NCBI GenBank assembly: GCA_963814955.1
Contig: CAWFEX010000005.1
Coordinates: 1-13,377 of the forward strand
DNA length: 13,377 nt
Direction of reading: 5' to 3'
Source: DATCJA01 sp963814955
GTDB taxonomy: Bacteria > Acidobacteriota > Vicinamibacteria > Vicinamibacterales > UBA2999
This document shows, one piece after another, positions 1-8,696 of this stretch. The notes under the pieces are model-generated. The model had not been told where the DNA came from. It saw only the letters and a program-made list of their open reading frames with translations, and did not search any database. Position 1 is the first letter of the stretch; every line of letters begins with the position of its first letter. A program made the position numbers and the translations under genes.

Positions 1-2534
1 CAGTCGCGCCGTCGCAGACCGGCTTCTCCTCCCGGCCGATTCGCGGCATCGGCACGCTCGCCTTCAACACGGCCGGCAATCGCGAGGAGGCGGTCGCGTT
101 CCTGGTCAACGGCGTGTCGACCAACAACCTGACGTTCGGCTCGCTGGTCTACGAGCCGCCGCTCGGCAGCATCCAGGAATTCAAGGTGGACAACTCGGCG
201 CTCGCCGCCGAACACGGTCACGTGTCCGGCGCGATCGTCAACATCGTCACGCAATCGGGCACCGACAGATCCACGGCGACGTCTTCGAGTTCCTGCGGAA
301 CGATGCGCTCGATGCGCGCAACTTCTTCGAGTTCACGTCGCCGGATCCGCATCCGTTCCGGCGAAACCAGTTCGGCGGATCGATGGGCGGGCCGATCAGG
401 CGCGGGCGGACGTTCTTCTTCGCCGCCTACGAAGGCTTCAGGCAGCGGCAGGGCGTCGACCTGAACAGCCTCGTGCTGAGCGACGAGCAGCGCGCGGCGG
501 CGACCGATCCGGTGGTTCGGCAGCTGATTCCGTTGATCCCGCGCGCGAACTTCTTCGATGCGGACGGCACGCCGCGATTCGTCGGATCGGCGCCCGGCCG
601 TCGTCGATAAGGATCGGTGGACGATCGACGTCCGGCACAACGCCGGCGACAACGATCGCGTCCAGGTGTTCTACGGGAGCCAGCGCGTCCGCGCGTCGAG
701 CCGACGGCCGCAGGGCAACAGCATTCCCGGGTTCGGCAGCGTGTCCCGGCCGTTCGCGAGCATCCTGACGGTCAACGCCACGCACATGTTCGGACCGCGG
801 CCGTTGAACGAAGCGCGCTTCGGCCGGAGCCAGCTCGAGGGCGGCACGTTTCCGGCCTCGCCGCTCAATCCGGCGGACTTCGGCATCGGCAACGGCGTCA
901 CGCGCGCGATCGGGCTGCCGCAGATGATCGTCGCCGGCGCGCTCAACTTCGGCGGGCCGGGCACCCTGCCCCAGGGACGGTCCGACACGTCGTACGTCGT
1001 CGTCGACACGTTCAGCCGCGCGAGCGGCCGGCACTCGATAAGGTTTGGCGGCGAGTACCGGCACTTCATCAACGAGAACTTCGCCGAGGGCACCGGCGTG
1101 TTCAACTTCCCGAGCGTGGAGGCGTTCCTGGCCGGAACGGCGAACGCATTCAACATCACGCTCGGCGAGCGGAGGAGCCTGATCGACCAGCGCGCGGTCG
1201 GGCTGTTCGTCCAGGACCAGGTCGCCGTCCACGACACGCCTCACGCTCGAACTCGGGATGCGCTACGAGTGGCACGTCACGCCCACCGAGCGGGACGACC
1301 GGTTCGTCGTCTTCGACGCGGCGAGCGCGTCGCTGCGTGCGCGTCGGCGTCGACGTCGACGAGATCTACCGGCAGAACAACCGGAACTTCGAACCGCGCG
1401 CTCGGCGTCGCCTGGAGCTCTCGTCCGACGGCCGCACCGTGCTGCGCGCCGCGTATGCCCGGGCCGTCGACGAGCCAGGCACGACGGCGGTCAGGGACAC
1501 GGCCGGCAATCCGCCGTTCGCCGCGCCGCTGACGGCGGCCGGCGCGATTCCCCTCGCCAGCGCGATCGACACGACGCGGCCCGCCGGGCTCGCGCCGGTC
1601 GACGGTCGATCCGCGGTTCCGCAACGCGTCGCTGCAATCGTGGAACGTGAACCTGCAGCGGCAGCTCGCGCCGCGAGATGGCCGCGACGCGTCGGATACT
1701 CGGGCTCGCGCGGCACGAACCTGCGGATCTCGCGCAACATCAATCAGCCGGTCGACGGCGTTCGGCCCGTTCGCCGCCGTGTCGGCCTCCAGCCCGATAC
1801 TTCCCGGCACGCCGCTCGGCAACATCACGCAGGTGGAGAGCAGCGGCTTTTCGAACTACCACGCTGCCTGGGTGTCGCTGACCAAGCGCCTGTCGCGCGG
1901 GCTGCAGTTCGACACGTCGTACACCTGGTCGAAGTCGCTCGACACCAACTCGCTCAATTCCTCCGGCTTCGCCGTCCAGAACGGCTACGACATTCCCAAC
2001 CAGTACGGCTTGTCGGATTTCGACGCCCGGCACCGGTTCGTCCTCAGCGCGATCTACGCGCTGCCGTTCACCGGGCACGCCCTGACGCGCGGCTGGCAGA
2101 TTGCCGCGGTCGTCCAGTCGCAGAGCGGCAATCCGGTGAACATCGTCACGAGCAACAGCAGCCTGAACGGCGTGCCGAACACCGTGCGTCCCGACGTCAC
2201 CGGCCCGATCCGGATCATCGGCTCGGTGGACCAGTGGTTCGATCCGTCGGTGTTCGTGGCCGCCAATCACTTCGGCAACCTGGGGCGCAACGCCGTCATC
2301 GGGCCGGGCTTCAACAACACGGATCTGTCGCTCATCAAGAACGCGCGGCCCGGCGGGCGCATCGGCCTGCAGTTCCGGGTCGACGTGTTCGATCTGTTCA
2401 ACCATCCCAACTTCGGCCCGCCCGGCAACATCGTCGGCAGCCCGACGTTCGGTAAGATCACGAGGACGCGCCTGCCGACCGGCGAAGCGGGCTCGTCGCG
2501 CCAGATTCAGCTGGCGGTGCGATTGTCGTTCTGA
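1..2534 (+). CDS. TonB-dependent receptor, Oar-like outer-membrane protein (5' partial, frameshifted)
   Basis: This is an outer-membrane beta-barrel transporter, probably for a carbohydrate or other large ligand, powered from the inner membrane by TonB. Reading starts inside the plug domain: IQEFKVDNSALAAEHG at about 165-214 and IVNIVTQSGT at about 235-266 are typical plug motifs. They are followed by DVFEFLRNDALDARNFFEF and MGGPIRRGRTFFFAAYEGF. The end, DLFNHPNFGPP ... RQIQLAVRLSF, is the usual Oar-type C-terminus with a final Phe. The signal peptide, carboxypeptidase-like domain and TonB box lie upstream of the window. The frame changes ten times: single bases appear missing near 271 and 1416, and extra near 594, 1239, 1336, 1400, 1604, 1674, 1690 and 1757. 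After correction about 841 residues read through. Family assignment is secure; the ligand is unknown. It is either error-laden sequence (favoured) or a decaying gene. Confidence 0.9.
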
Positions 2535-2537
2535 GAT

Positions 2538-2544
2538 GGAGGTG
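2538..2544 (+). promoter_or_regulatory. Shine-Dalgarno of the hybrid sensor kinase
   Basis: GGAGGTG lies five bases (counted from GGAGG) before the ATG at 2548. It decides that start over the in-frame ATG at 2536, which overlaps the Shine-Dalgarno itself. The signal-peptide hydrophobic stretch begins directly after the 2548 start. Confidence 0.7.
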
Positions 2545-2547
2545 CGA

Positions 2548-4365
2548 ATGCGTGCGCACGTCGTCGTGCTCGCGCTCGCGGCAGCGCTCTGCGCGCCGGC
2601 CTTGGGCACGAGCGCCTCGGCGCAGGCGTCTCGCCCCGAACGGTCCTGACCATCACTTGGGCGCCGAGAGCTTCCCGTCCAATCCGATTCTGGATGCGGC
2701 CATCCGGGAGTCTCTGGCGTCGCGCCCCGACGTGCCGATTGACTATTTCGCGGAGTACCTCGAGTCCGATCTCTTCCCTGAGGAACAGGCGTCCCCGGCT
2801 CTCAAGGATTACATTCGCCGGAAGTATCAAGGGCGCAGAATCGACCTGGTCATCGCGATGACCGATACGGTCGCTGCGGTTCGTGCTGGACCACCGCGAA
2901 GAGCTGTTTCCGGACGCGCCGATCGTTTTTGCAGGGCTCGCCGTCCCGGAGATCTCCCGCAGCGCCGGTGGCGGGATCACCGGAATCACGCTCGGCATTG
3001 CATACGCTGAGACGCTGAAGCTGGCGCTGGAGCTGCATCCGTCAACACAACGTGTGTTCGTCGTGGCCAAGGGCAGTCGACGACCAGACTGTCGAGTCCG
3101 TTCGAGCCGAGCTCAGCGGCTTTTCGCGGCAGGTGAGTCTCACGTATCTCAATGAAGAGACCGTGCCTCTCCTGCTGTCCGCCGTCAAGGCTGTCCCACC
3201 GGGAAGTCTGATTCTGTACATCTGGCACACGCAGCAGGATCCCGGGATGGTCATGTATCCGGACGAGGTCGCGCGGCTCGTGGCCGAGGCTGCGCCGGTG
3301 CCGGTGTACGGCACGAGCGATTTCTACATCGGTACCGGCGTCGTCGGCGGCGTGGTACGCAGAACGCATGAGACCGGGACTCGCATCGGAGAAATGGCGC
3401 TCCGCATACTCACCGGGACGCGGCCTCAGGACATTCCAATTGAAGCCGCACAGGTGGTGCCAGTCGTCGATTGGCGTCAGGTGCAGCGTTGGGGCATTGC
3501 CCACTCTCGTCTTCCCGCAAGATCGCAGATCCTCTTCCGGGAGCCCTCGGCCTGGGAGCGCTACAAGGTCTACATTGTCGGCGCCGTGACGGCGCTGTTG
3601 GCGCAGGCGGCGTTGATCGCCGGGTTGCTCATTCATAGGGCGAAACGACGAGACGCTGAGCAACAAATGCGTCGAAGTCAGGCGGCTCTTCGCAAGAGTT
3701 ACGAGCGCGTCCGCAATCTCGGGTCCAGGCTGCTGAATGCGCAGGAAAGAGAGCGTTCGCGGATCGCACGGGAGTTGCACGATGACATCAGCCAGCAACT
3801 GGCCGTGTTGAAGATCGACCTCAAGCTGTTGGGTCGGACGGTTCAGGGCCATGCCGAAGCCGTCGCCGCTGAAGCCGTGAAGCGCGCGGAGGAAATCGTC
3901 ACGAGTGTGCACGATCTCTCGCATCGCCTCCATCCGGCCAGGCTGCGGCTGGTGGGTCTGGTGGAGGCTCTCGACGGGCTTCAAAGCGAGCTGTCCAGGC
4001 CCGACGTGACCATCACGTTCGCGCACGAGAACGTTCCACCGATGCTCGCGCCCGACCTGAACTTGTGTCTGTTCCGAATCGTTCAAGAAGCGCTGCAAAA
4101 CGCTCTCAAGTACAGCAAAGCGCACAACGTGTCAGTCGATTTGCGCGGCGTGTCCGACGGAATCGCACTGACGATCGTCGACGATGGCGTGGGGTTCGAC
4201 GTCGACGCGGTGTGGGGCAGAGGGCTCGGGTTGATCAGCATGCACGAACGAGTCGAGGCCATTGGCGGAACATTCGAGATTCGCTCCAGTCCTGGCGCGG
4301 GGACCAGGCTGGAGGTCAGAGTGCCTGCTTCCATTCTGCACGACACGGAAGCGGTGTCGGTCTGA
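2548..4365 (+). CDS. Sensor histidine kinase with periplasmic ABC substrate-binding-type sensor (HisKA_3 family)
   Basis: A membrane kinase, about 605 residues once four indels are corrected (bases missing near 2643 and 2659, extra at about 2879 and 3072). Residues 1-27 form a signal peptide ending ASAQA. Residues about 31-325 resemble the ABC transporter substrate-binding family PF04392 (motifs FPSNPILDAAIRESL, ITGITLGIAYAETL, YGTSDFYIGTGVVGG). A transmembrane helix follows at about 338-363, then a short coiled-coil-like linker. The HisKA_3 dimerisation motif RIARELHDDISQQLA places the phospho-accepting His at about residue 411. The ATPase domain shows the N box (EALQNALKYSK), DDGVGF and GRGLGL. 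NarL-type response regulators are the usual partners of this kinase class, but none is in the window. The gene starts 13 nt after the receptor stop, so it is probably co-transcribed and may sense the receptor's substrate (inference). Confidence 0.9.
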
Positions 4366-4453
4366 CGCGCTACGCGGGTCGTCGCTGGGGTGATAGTGCG
4401 TCGTCGCGTTTCGGACCCATCAGGGACACCTCCGGAGTGCACTCGGCAAAAAC

Positions 4454-4490
4454 GGTCGGGGGTTGAGCTGAGGCGCCAGCCCCCCCGACC
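4454..4490 (-). terminator. Rho-independent terminator, - strand orientation, in convergent region
   Basis: GGTCGGGGG (4454-4462) and CCCCCGACC (4482-4490) form a perfect 9-bp stem. Inside it GCTG/CAGC can pair further. Read on the - strand the hairpin is followed by GTTTTTGCC, the U-tract of a canonical terminator. On the + strand only CTTGCTCTAC follows, so it is weak for the kinase gene ending 88 nt earlier. It would stop transcripts coming from the pseudopilin gene about 250 bp away. Confidence 0.65.
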
Positions 4491-4740
4491 CTTGCTCTAC
4501 CGCCAGTAAGGAACGCCTTCGACTTTTGGGCCTCTGTTTCGGCGCGTCCCGCGCCGCCTCGTCACCGATCGACTTGGGCGCTACCGCGCCGCGCACCGGG
4601 TCGTCATGCCGTCGGTTGTGCACGACACCACCCGCTACGCCAACAATCGGGCCGAAGTCTCCGACTAGCCGACACGGCGTCGTCGCACGCCACCTGCGAG
4701 GCTTTCGATCGGCGCTGCGCAGACAGCGCCCCGTCGACCG
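4491..4740. other. Convergent intergenic region, no convincing gene
   Basis: No open frame here shows a recognisable protein or a good ribosome site. The stretch holds GC-rich hairpins, including GGCGCG-TCC-CGCGCC near 4541-4555 and the 7-bp stem at 4711-4730. It lies between the pseudopilin stop and the - strand terminator at 4454-4490, so it would be transcribed as a roughly 250-nt 3' untranslated region of the pseudopilin mRNA. Confidence 0.5.
4711..4730 (-). terminator. Hairpin just after pseudopilin stop (weak terminator or mRNA 3' stabiliser)
   Basis: GGCGCTG (4711-4717) and CAGCGCC (4724-4730) pair perfectly around a 6-nt loop. The hairpin starts about ten bases past the pseudopilin stop codon. 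No T-run follows on the - strand (GATCGAAAGC), so termination by this element alone is doubtful. Confidence 0.35.
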
Positions 4741-5328
4741 TCAGAAAGATGCGACCCACTCGCGTGTGCGAGGAACATAGCGCAGGAGTCGAGTACGGCC
4801 CGTCGGACCGGTAACCCGAACCGCAAGCTGCAGGCCGTCGCGGCCTCGAACGTAGACTGTCCCCGGTGTTGCTGTTCCGAGAGGTGTGAAGGAAAGCAGG
4901 TTCGTCGATCCAATCCTGACCGGGTCTGTTCCTAACTCCGTCGAGATGCCGATGACCACCCCGGAAAAAAACTCGGAGAGGCGCGACGGCGCGCCAATCG
5001 CGCGGTCCACCTTCGAGGCGATGTCAACGGTCCGCACGCCGTTATGGTTGTCGTCGAAGAACATCTGGAACGTCACATCACTACCTTCGCCGATGAATCG
5101 GAGCGCGACGTGTGCAGAGCGAGTGACGGCATACGACCGCGCCATCGCCATTCGTGCGGCCAGATAACGAGCTGCCGCCCATGACCGCTGACGGTCAAGT
5201 GCGACGAGGAATTGCGGCGCGGCAATCCCCGCGACGACCGCAGCGAGGACGATGACGAACAGCAACTCGATGACACTGTAACCAGCCAAGGACTTCGCCC
5301 TTGATATCCGTTCGGTCTTAATGGCCAT
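4741..5328 (-). CDS. GspH/FimT-type pseudopilin
   Basis: A 195-residue minor pilin-like protein. The N-terminus carries a class III prepilin leader: cleavage is expected after Gly16 (SLAG|YSVIE), with Glu at position +5 of the mature protein (residue 21), followed by the hydrophobic helix to about residue 38. The middle, MFFDDNHNGVRTVDIASKV, matches the GspH domain (PF12019). The C-terminal region contains GRTR at residues about 177-180; a GRxR motif there is known to contact DNA in FimT proteins of natural transformation. It would be processed by prepilin peptidase and sit in a type IV pilus or pseudopilus. The gene follows the ComEA-like gene on the same strand after 157 bp, which supports a DNA-uptake role, although a type II secretion role is possible. 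No strong Shine-Dalgarno is seen. The start at 5328 is set by the leader length. Confidence 0.85.
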   Translation of the reverse strand: MAIKTERISRAKSLAGYSVIELLFVIVLAAVVAGIAAPQFLVALDRQRSWAAARYLAARMAMARSYAVTRSAHVALRFIGEGSDVTFQMFFDDNHNGVRTVDIASKVDRAIGAPSRLSEFFSGVVIGISTELGTDPVRIGSTNLLSFTPLGTATPGTVYVRGRDGLQLAVRVTGPTGRTRLLRYVPRTREWVASF

Positions 5329-5445
5329 GGTGAAAGCCCTTGGCTGGTTGGCCAGTCTCTCTTTGGCGCGCTTGCGCGCCTAGGACCGCTATACGGTTCG
5401 TCACGACGAGCGCAAAATTCTCGTTTGGAGTCGCATAGCGGTCCA
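5329..5445 (-). promoter_or_regulatory. Structured 5' leader candidate of the pseudopilin gene
   Basis: On the - strand, going toward the pseudopilin start, there are three nested or serial inverted repeats. A perfect 10-bp pair (GGACCGCTAT at 5383-5392 with ATAGCGGTCC at 5435-5444) encloses 42 nt, and within these ACGAG/CTCGT (5406-5410 with 5420-5424) can form an inner hairpin. Next comes GGCGCGC-TT-GCGCGCC (5365-5380), and then CTGG-TTGG-CCAG (5344-5355) close to the start codon. It matches no riboswitch class I can recognise. An operator-like role for the 10-bp repeat is an alternative. Confidence 0.45.
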
Positions 5446-5446
5446 A

Positions 5447-5479
5447 GGGGCCGCGAAGCACGACGCGCTTCGCGGCCCC
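5447..5479 (-). terminator. Strong hairpin terminator candidate after the ComEA-like gene
   Basis: GGGGCCGCGAAGC (5447-5459) and GCTTCGCGGCCCC (5467-5479) form a perfect 13-bp stem with a 7-nt loop, starting six bases after the ComEA-like stop codon. On the - strand only TTGGACC follows, so the U-tract is poor. It may act as a partial terminator that lowers expression of the downstream pseudopilin gene. Confidence 0.55.
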
Positions 5480-5485
5480 GACGCC

Positions 5486-5812
5486 CTACTGAGTGGCCGC
5501 CCGGTCCGTTCGTGGCGCCGTGACCGTGATCAGGGCCTTCAGCTTCAGAAAACTGGCTTCGCCGATGCCGCGCACGTTCATCAGGTCCTCGACCTTCTTG
5601 AAACCCCCATTCTGCTGGCGGTACTCCACGATTCGCTGGGCCATGGCTGGCCCGATACCCGGCAGTGACTCGAGCTGGGCGGCCGTGGCGGTATTCAGGT
5701 TCACAGGCGCCGTAACCGTGTCCGGCGCCTTCGGCGCCGGCCGGCTGTCCTGCGCTCCCAGAGTTGTCACGCCCAGGCTCAGTACCAGCAACGCCGCAAT
5801 CATCATCCGCAT
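5486..5812 (-). CDS. comEA: ComEA-like helix-hairpin-helix DNA-binding protein
   Basis: A 108-residue exported protein. Residues 1-20 are a signal peptide ending TTLGA|QD. A Pro/Ala-rich linker leads to VNLNTATAAQLESLPGIG (37-54), the standard ComEA helix-hairpin-helix opening. A second hairpin, VRGIG (80-84), follows. The pair binds double-stranded DNA without sequence specificity. The size and lack of an N-terminal anchor fit the soluble periplasmic ComEA of Gram-negative bacteria, which pulls incoming DNA across the outer membrane by ratcheting. GAGGAGGAG lies five bases before the ATG. The hairpin at 5447-5479 follows, then the pseudopilin gene, so both are probably in one competence-related unit. 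Small HhH proteins of unknown role look alike, so the symbol is by similarity. Confidence 0.85.
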   Translation of the reverse strand: MRMMIAALLVLSLGVTTLGAQDSRPAPKAPDTVTAPVNLNTATAAQLESLPGIGPAMAQRIVEYRQQNGGFKKVEDLMNVRGIGEASFLKLKALITVTAPRTDRAATQ

Positions 5813-5817
5813 CGCAT

Positions 5818-5826
5818 CTCCTCCTC
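5818..5826 (-). promoter_or_regulatory. Shine-Dalgarno of the ComEA-like gene
   Basis: GAGGAGGAG on the - strand, five bases upstream of the ATG at 5812. It is the strongest ribosome site seen in the window and fixes this start. Confidence 0.75.
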
Positions 5827-6151
5827 GTTGTGTCGACGACCCTTGTCATGTGCTGGCCCCGGCAGACCGGCTGGCGCGAGGTCAGGCGCCGTTGGTTCGA
5901 TCGGCCCGCCGGGGCGGTACCCGGCATCGCAAAGACGACGCCCGGGGATGGCAAAGGGCCCTGGCGCCGCAAGCGAATGATGCGAAGGGAGTTGAATGCG
6001 ACGACCGGAAGTCGAAGGCCTCAGCGGAATCACGATCGACAACCGGCGTTAACGGGCGAGAGCCATATCGCGAGCGGCCTCAACGGCTGAATCCATCGCG
6101 GAATCAGCAATATGATGAGCAGCGCTCGAGGCGCTCCATTGGGCGCATTTG
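5827..6151. other. Divergent intergenic region between ComEA-like gene and glycan operon
   Basis: This 325-bp stretch should hold the promoters of both divergent units, but I cannot point to a convincing -35/-10 pair on either strand. It has a GC-rich hairpin, GCCGGG (5908-5913) with CCCGGC (5920-5925). Open frames crossing it give arginine-rich, unfamiliar peptides and are judged non-coding. Confidence 0.45.
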
Positions 6152-8099
6152 ATGCCACGAGCTGTCGGAGGCCAGCGATTGGAGAGAAGTCACGCACGCG
6201 GGTTAGCAGCGACTATGGCTGCTGGTCGAGCACGTGCCCACGAGGCCGCCAGTCGTGCGGGATGGGGTCTGAACGAGCGAACCGCTCGTTCAGCAGTCTG
6301 CCTGGTGCTTTGGCTGGGAATTGGCGCCTATCTTCTTCCCTTTGTCGACCGCGGATGGATTGCGCACGACGATGGAATGTTGGGCCAGGCCGCCGAGCGG
6401 GTACTGGCGGGAGAAATCCCGCACCGGGACTTCGCGGACCCGTACACCGGCGGCTTGACCTACCTGCATGCACTTGGCATGAAGACTCTCGGCGTCCGGC
6501 TGGTATCCCTTCGCTGGCTGCTGTTTGCCGCGACGATGGCGTGGGTACCGGTGTTCTTCTTCCTTACGGCGCGCTTCGTGCCGCCGGCCGACGCCGCACT
6601 CGTCACCGCCGTCGCTGTCACCTGGAGCCTTCCGAACTACTTCGCCAGCATGCCGTCGGTACTACAACCTCTTTCTGGCGACGTTAGGCACTGCTGCGCT
6701 ATTTCGTCATACCGAACGGGGAGGCCGCCACTGGCTCGTTGTCGCAGGATTGTGCGGCGGCATGTCGTTTCTCGTGAAGTCGGTTGGGGCCTTCTTCGTG
6801 GTGGCCGGGGCTCTCTTCTTGCTGTTTCGCGCGCAGATCCAGAGCGCCGAGGAGACCGGCGCCGGCGCTCGATCGAGCGCGGGCTTTCTCGTGCTCGAGA
6901 TCGCAGGTTGTTTCGCAGCGGTGGTTGGACTGGTGCGGCTGCTGGGCGACCGCCGCACGCTGATGGACATCCTGCACTTTGTCGTCCCACTCACCGCGGT
7001 GATTGGCGTCCTGCTCTGGAATGAGTGGCGCGAGGGCCGGGGAACGCTGACGGCCCGGATGCAACGCGCGTGGGCGTTGCTGGGACCGTTTGCAATCGGA
7101 GCCATTGTGCCCGTGGCGATCTTTCTCTTGCCGTATTTGATCACCGGGAGCGTGGGGGCGTTTTCAGACGGCGTGTTCCTGGCGCTCGAACGCCGGTTTG
7201 GTCAGGCCGAACGACCGCTGCCGCCGATCGAGGACATGGCCTGGGCGTTGCCGTACGGCGTGGTCCTCCTTGCGGTGGCTCTTGGTCGCCGCATTCCAGC
7301 GTTCGTGACCGCGTCGCTCGCCGCGCTGGGATTCGTTGCGGCACTTGCCACGATCGATCGCCAGCCGTCCTACCTGGCCCTGTGGAACTCTGCGCGGTTC
7401 TTACCCATTTTCACAATACTCGCAGGCTGCCTCCTGCTCGTTCGCCGACCGCACGCGCTCTCGCCAACCAGACGTCAGCAGGCCTTTCTTCTGCTCGGCG
7501 TGCTGGCAACGATTGGACTGGTGCAGTTTCCGTTTTCCGCACCCATCTATTTCTGTTACACAGCGCCGATTCTGCTTCTTGCGGCGCAGCCGGTGATCAG
7601 CCTCGGAGCGCGCCTGCCCCATCGCGTGATGATGCTGGGATACCTCGCCTTTGCGGTGTCGTCCTTGAATGTCGGCTATGTCTGGAACGTGGGCGTCGTC
7701 CATCAAGCCGGATATGACGTGACGGGTGTCCGGCCACTTAACCGGGCTCGTATTCGCATCCCGCCAACGGACGCGCATGATTACAACGCCCTTCTGTTTA
7801 CGATCCGCACACGGATCCCGGCGGGAGCGTACGTGTACGCGACGCCTGACTGTCCTGAGGTGTACTTTCTTCTCGGTGTTCGAAATCCAACGCGCGATTT
7901 GTATGAGTTTCTCCAAAGTCCTCGACTCGGCGTCGAGGACACGCTGGCCTTGATTGAGCACCGTAAGATCAACCTCGTGGTGATCAATCGGGAGCCGTTT
8001 TTTTCAGGACCCATCGACGCCGCGCTGGAAGCCGCGCTCGAGTCGCGCTTTCCTCAGAGCGAGGTTGTCGGGCGCTTTGTCGTCCGGTGGCGCACATGA
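6152..8099 (+). CDS. GT-C fold membrane glycosyltransferase (GT39/ArnT-like), one frameshift
   Basis: A multi-pass inner-membrane protein of about 648 residues that probably transfers a sugar from a polyprenyl-phosphate donor to a periplasmic acceptor. After TM1 (about 48-64) the first periplasmic loop carries GWIAHDDGML; the Asp pair at about 73-74 is where GT-C enzymes keep the catalytic or metal-binding acid. HRDFADPYTGGLTYLHAL continues the loop and about ten more hydrophobic segments follow. A soluble C-terminal domain (from about 530) ends the protein. One extra G near 6659 breaks the frame between FASMPS and YYNLFLATLG; removing it gives an exact multiple of three. The start is uncertain: TTG 6149, ATG 6152 and ATG 6215 are in frame and none has a clear ribosome site. 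Its stop overlaps the next start as ATGA. Confidence 0.8.
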
Positions 8100-8696
8100 C
8101 ATTGCCGACACGTGTTCTTGCGGGGGCAACCGCGTATCGGCTGTGGCAGGCGCCATTCGCGCATCAGAAGTTTGCGCCTGTGTTGCGACACAACGATCTC
8201 GCGCGTGCCCGTCGGGTGCTCGATGTCGGCTGCGGCCCGGGCACGAACACGACTGTACTTTGGAACGGCCGAGTATCTGGGTCTCGATCTCAACGACGCG
8301 TATCTCAGGTACGCGCGCCGCCGATATGGGCGCCGGTTCCTGACAACAGACGTCCGCGATTACACCGGCGAGGGCGATGGCCGGTTCGACTTCATCCTCG
8401 TCAACAGCTTCCTGCATCACATCGACGAAAAGGCGGCGGTAGGTATTCTGAGGCAGCTGGCACGGCTGCTTGATCCACAGGGATTCGTGCACATACTTGA
8501 CCTCGTGCTTCCAAACGAGCCCAGTGTCGCGAGGTTTCTGGCACGGCACGACAGAGGGGGGTTCGCGCGTCCGGTCGACAGGTGGCAGGCGATCTTCGAG
8601 GACGCCTTCCCATGCGTGGTGTTCGAGCCTTACCCGGTGACGCTGGGCGGCGTAGTGCTCTGGCACATGGTGTATTTCAAGGGGGGACCGGCGTGA
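8096..8696 (+). CDS. SAM-dependent class I methyltransferase, one frameshift
   Basis: A soluble methyltransferase of about 199 residues. Motif I is RVLDVGCGPGTNT (about 40-52), the SAM-binding glycine loop. YLGLDLN (about 60-66) supplies the acidic residue that binds the SAM ribose. FDFILVNSFLHHID is motif IV and its surroundings, and LLDPQGFVHILDLVLP a later strand. An extra G at about 8255 separates GTNTT from YFGTAEYLG; deleting it gives 600 bases in frame. The start overlaps the glycosyltransferase stop (ATGA, 8096-8099), which implies translational coupling. The substrate is not evident. The setting suggests a sugar or lipid-linked sugar. Confidence 0.85.

Noticed and set aside
617..2455. 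A 612-codon open frame on the + strand across the receptor gene.
   Set aside because: Most of it is arginine-rich shadow sequence from high GC. Only short parts (about 1337-1400, 1416-1603 and 1691-1757) carry receptor-like sequence, where indels shift the true frame into it.
2986..4125. A 379-codon open frame on the - strand opposite the kinase.
   Set aside because: The + strand encodes clear HisKA_3 and ATPase motifs over the same bases. The - strand product has no recognisable pattern.
5329..5445. A possible cyclic-di-GMP riboswitch before the pseudopilin gene, since such switches often precede pilin genes.
   Set aside because: The conserved GEMM core words (such as GCAAACC and ACGCAAAGCC) are not present. 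Only generic inverted repeats are seen.
5493..6152. A 219-codon + strand open frame over the ComEA-like gene and the divergent gap.
   Set aside because: It is antisense to the clear helix-hairpin-helix gene, and the rest is low-complexity arginine/serine-rich sequence.
6640..6670. Programmed ribosomal frameshifting in the GT-C gene.
   Set aside because: There is no slippery heptamer or downstream pseudoknot signal. It is one of many similar single-base indels in the window, so sequence error is simpler.
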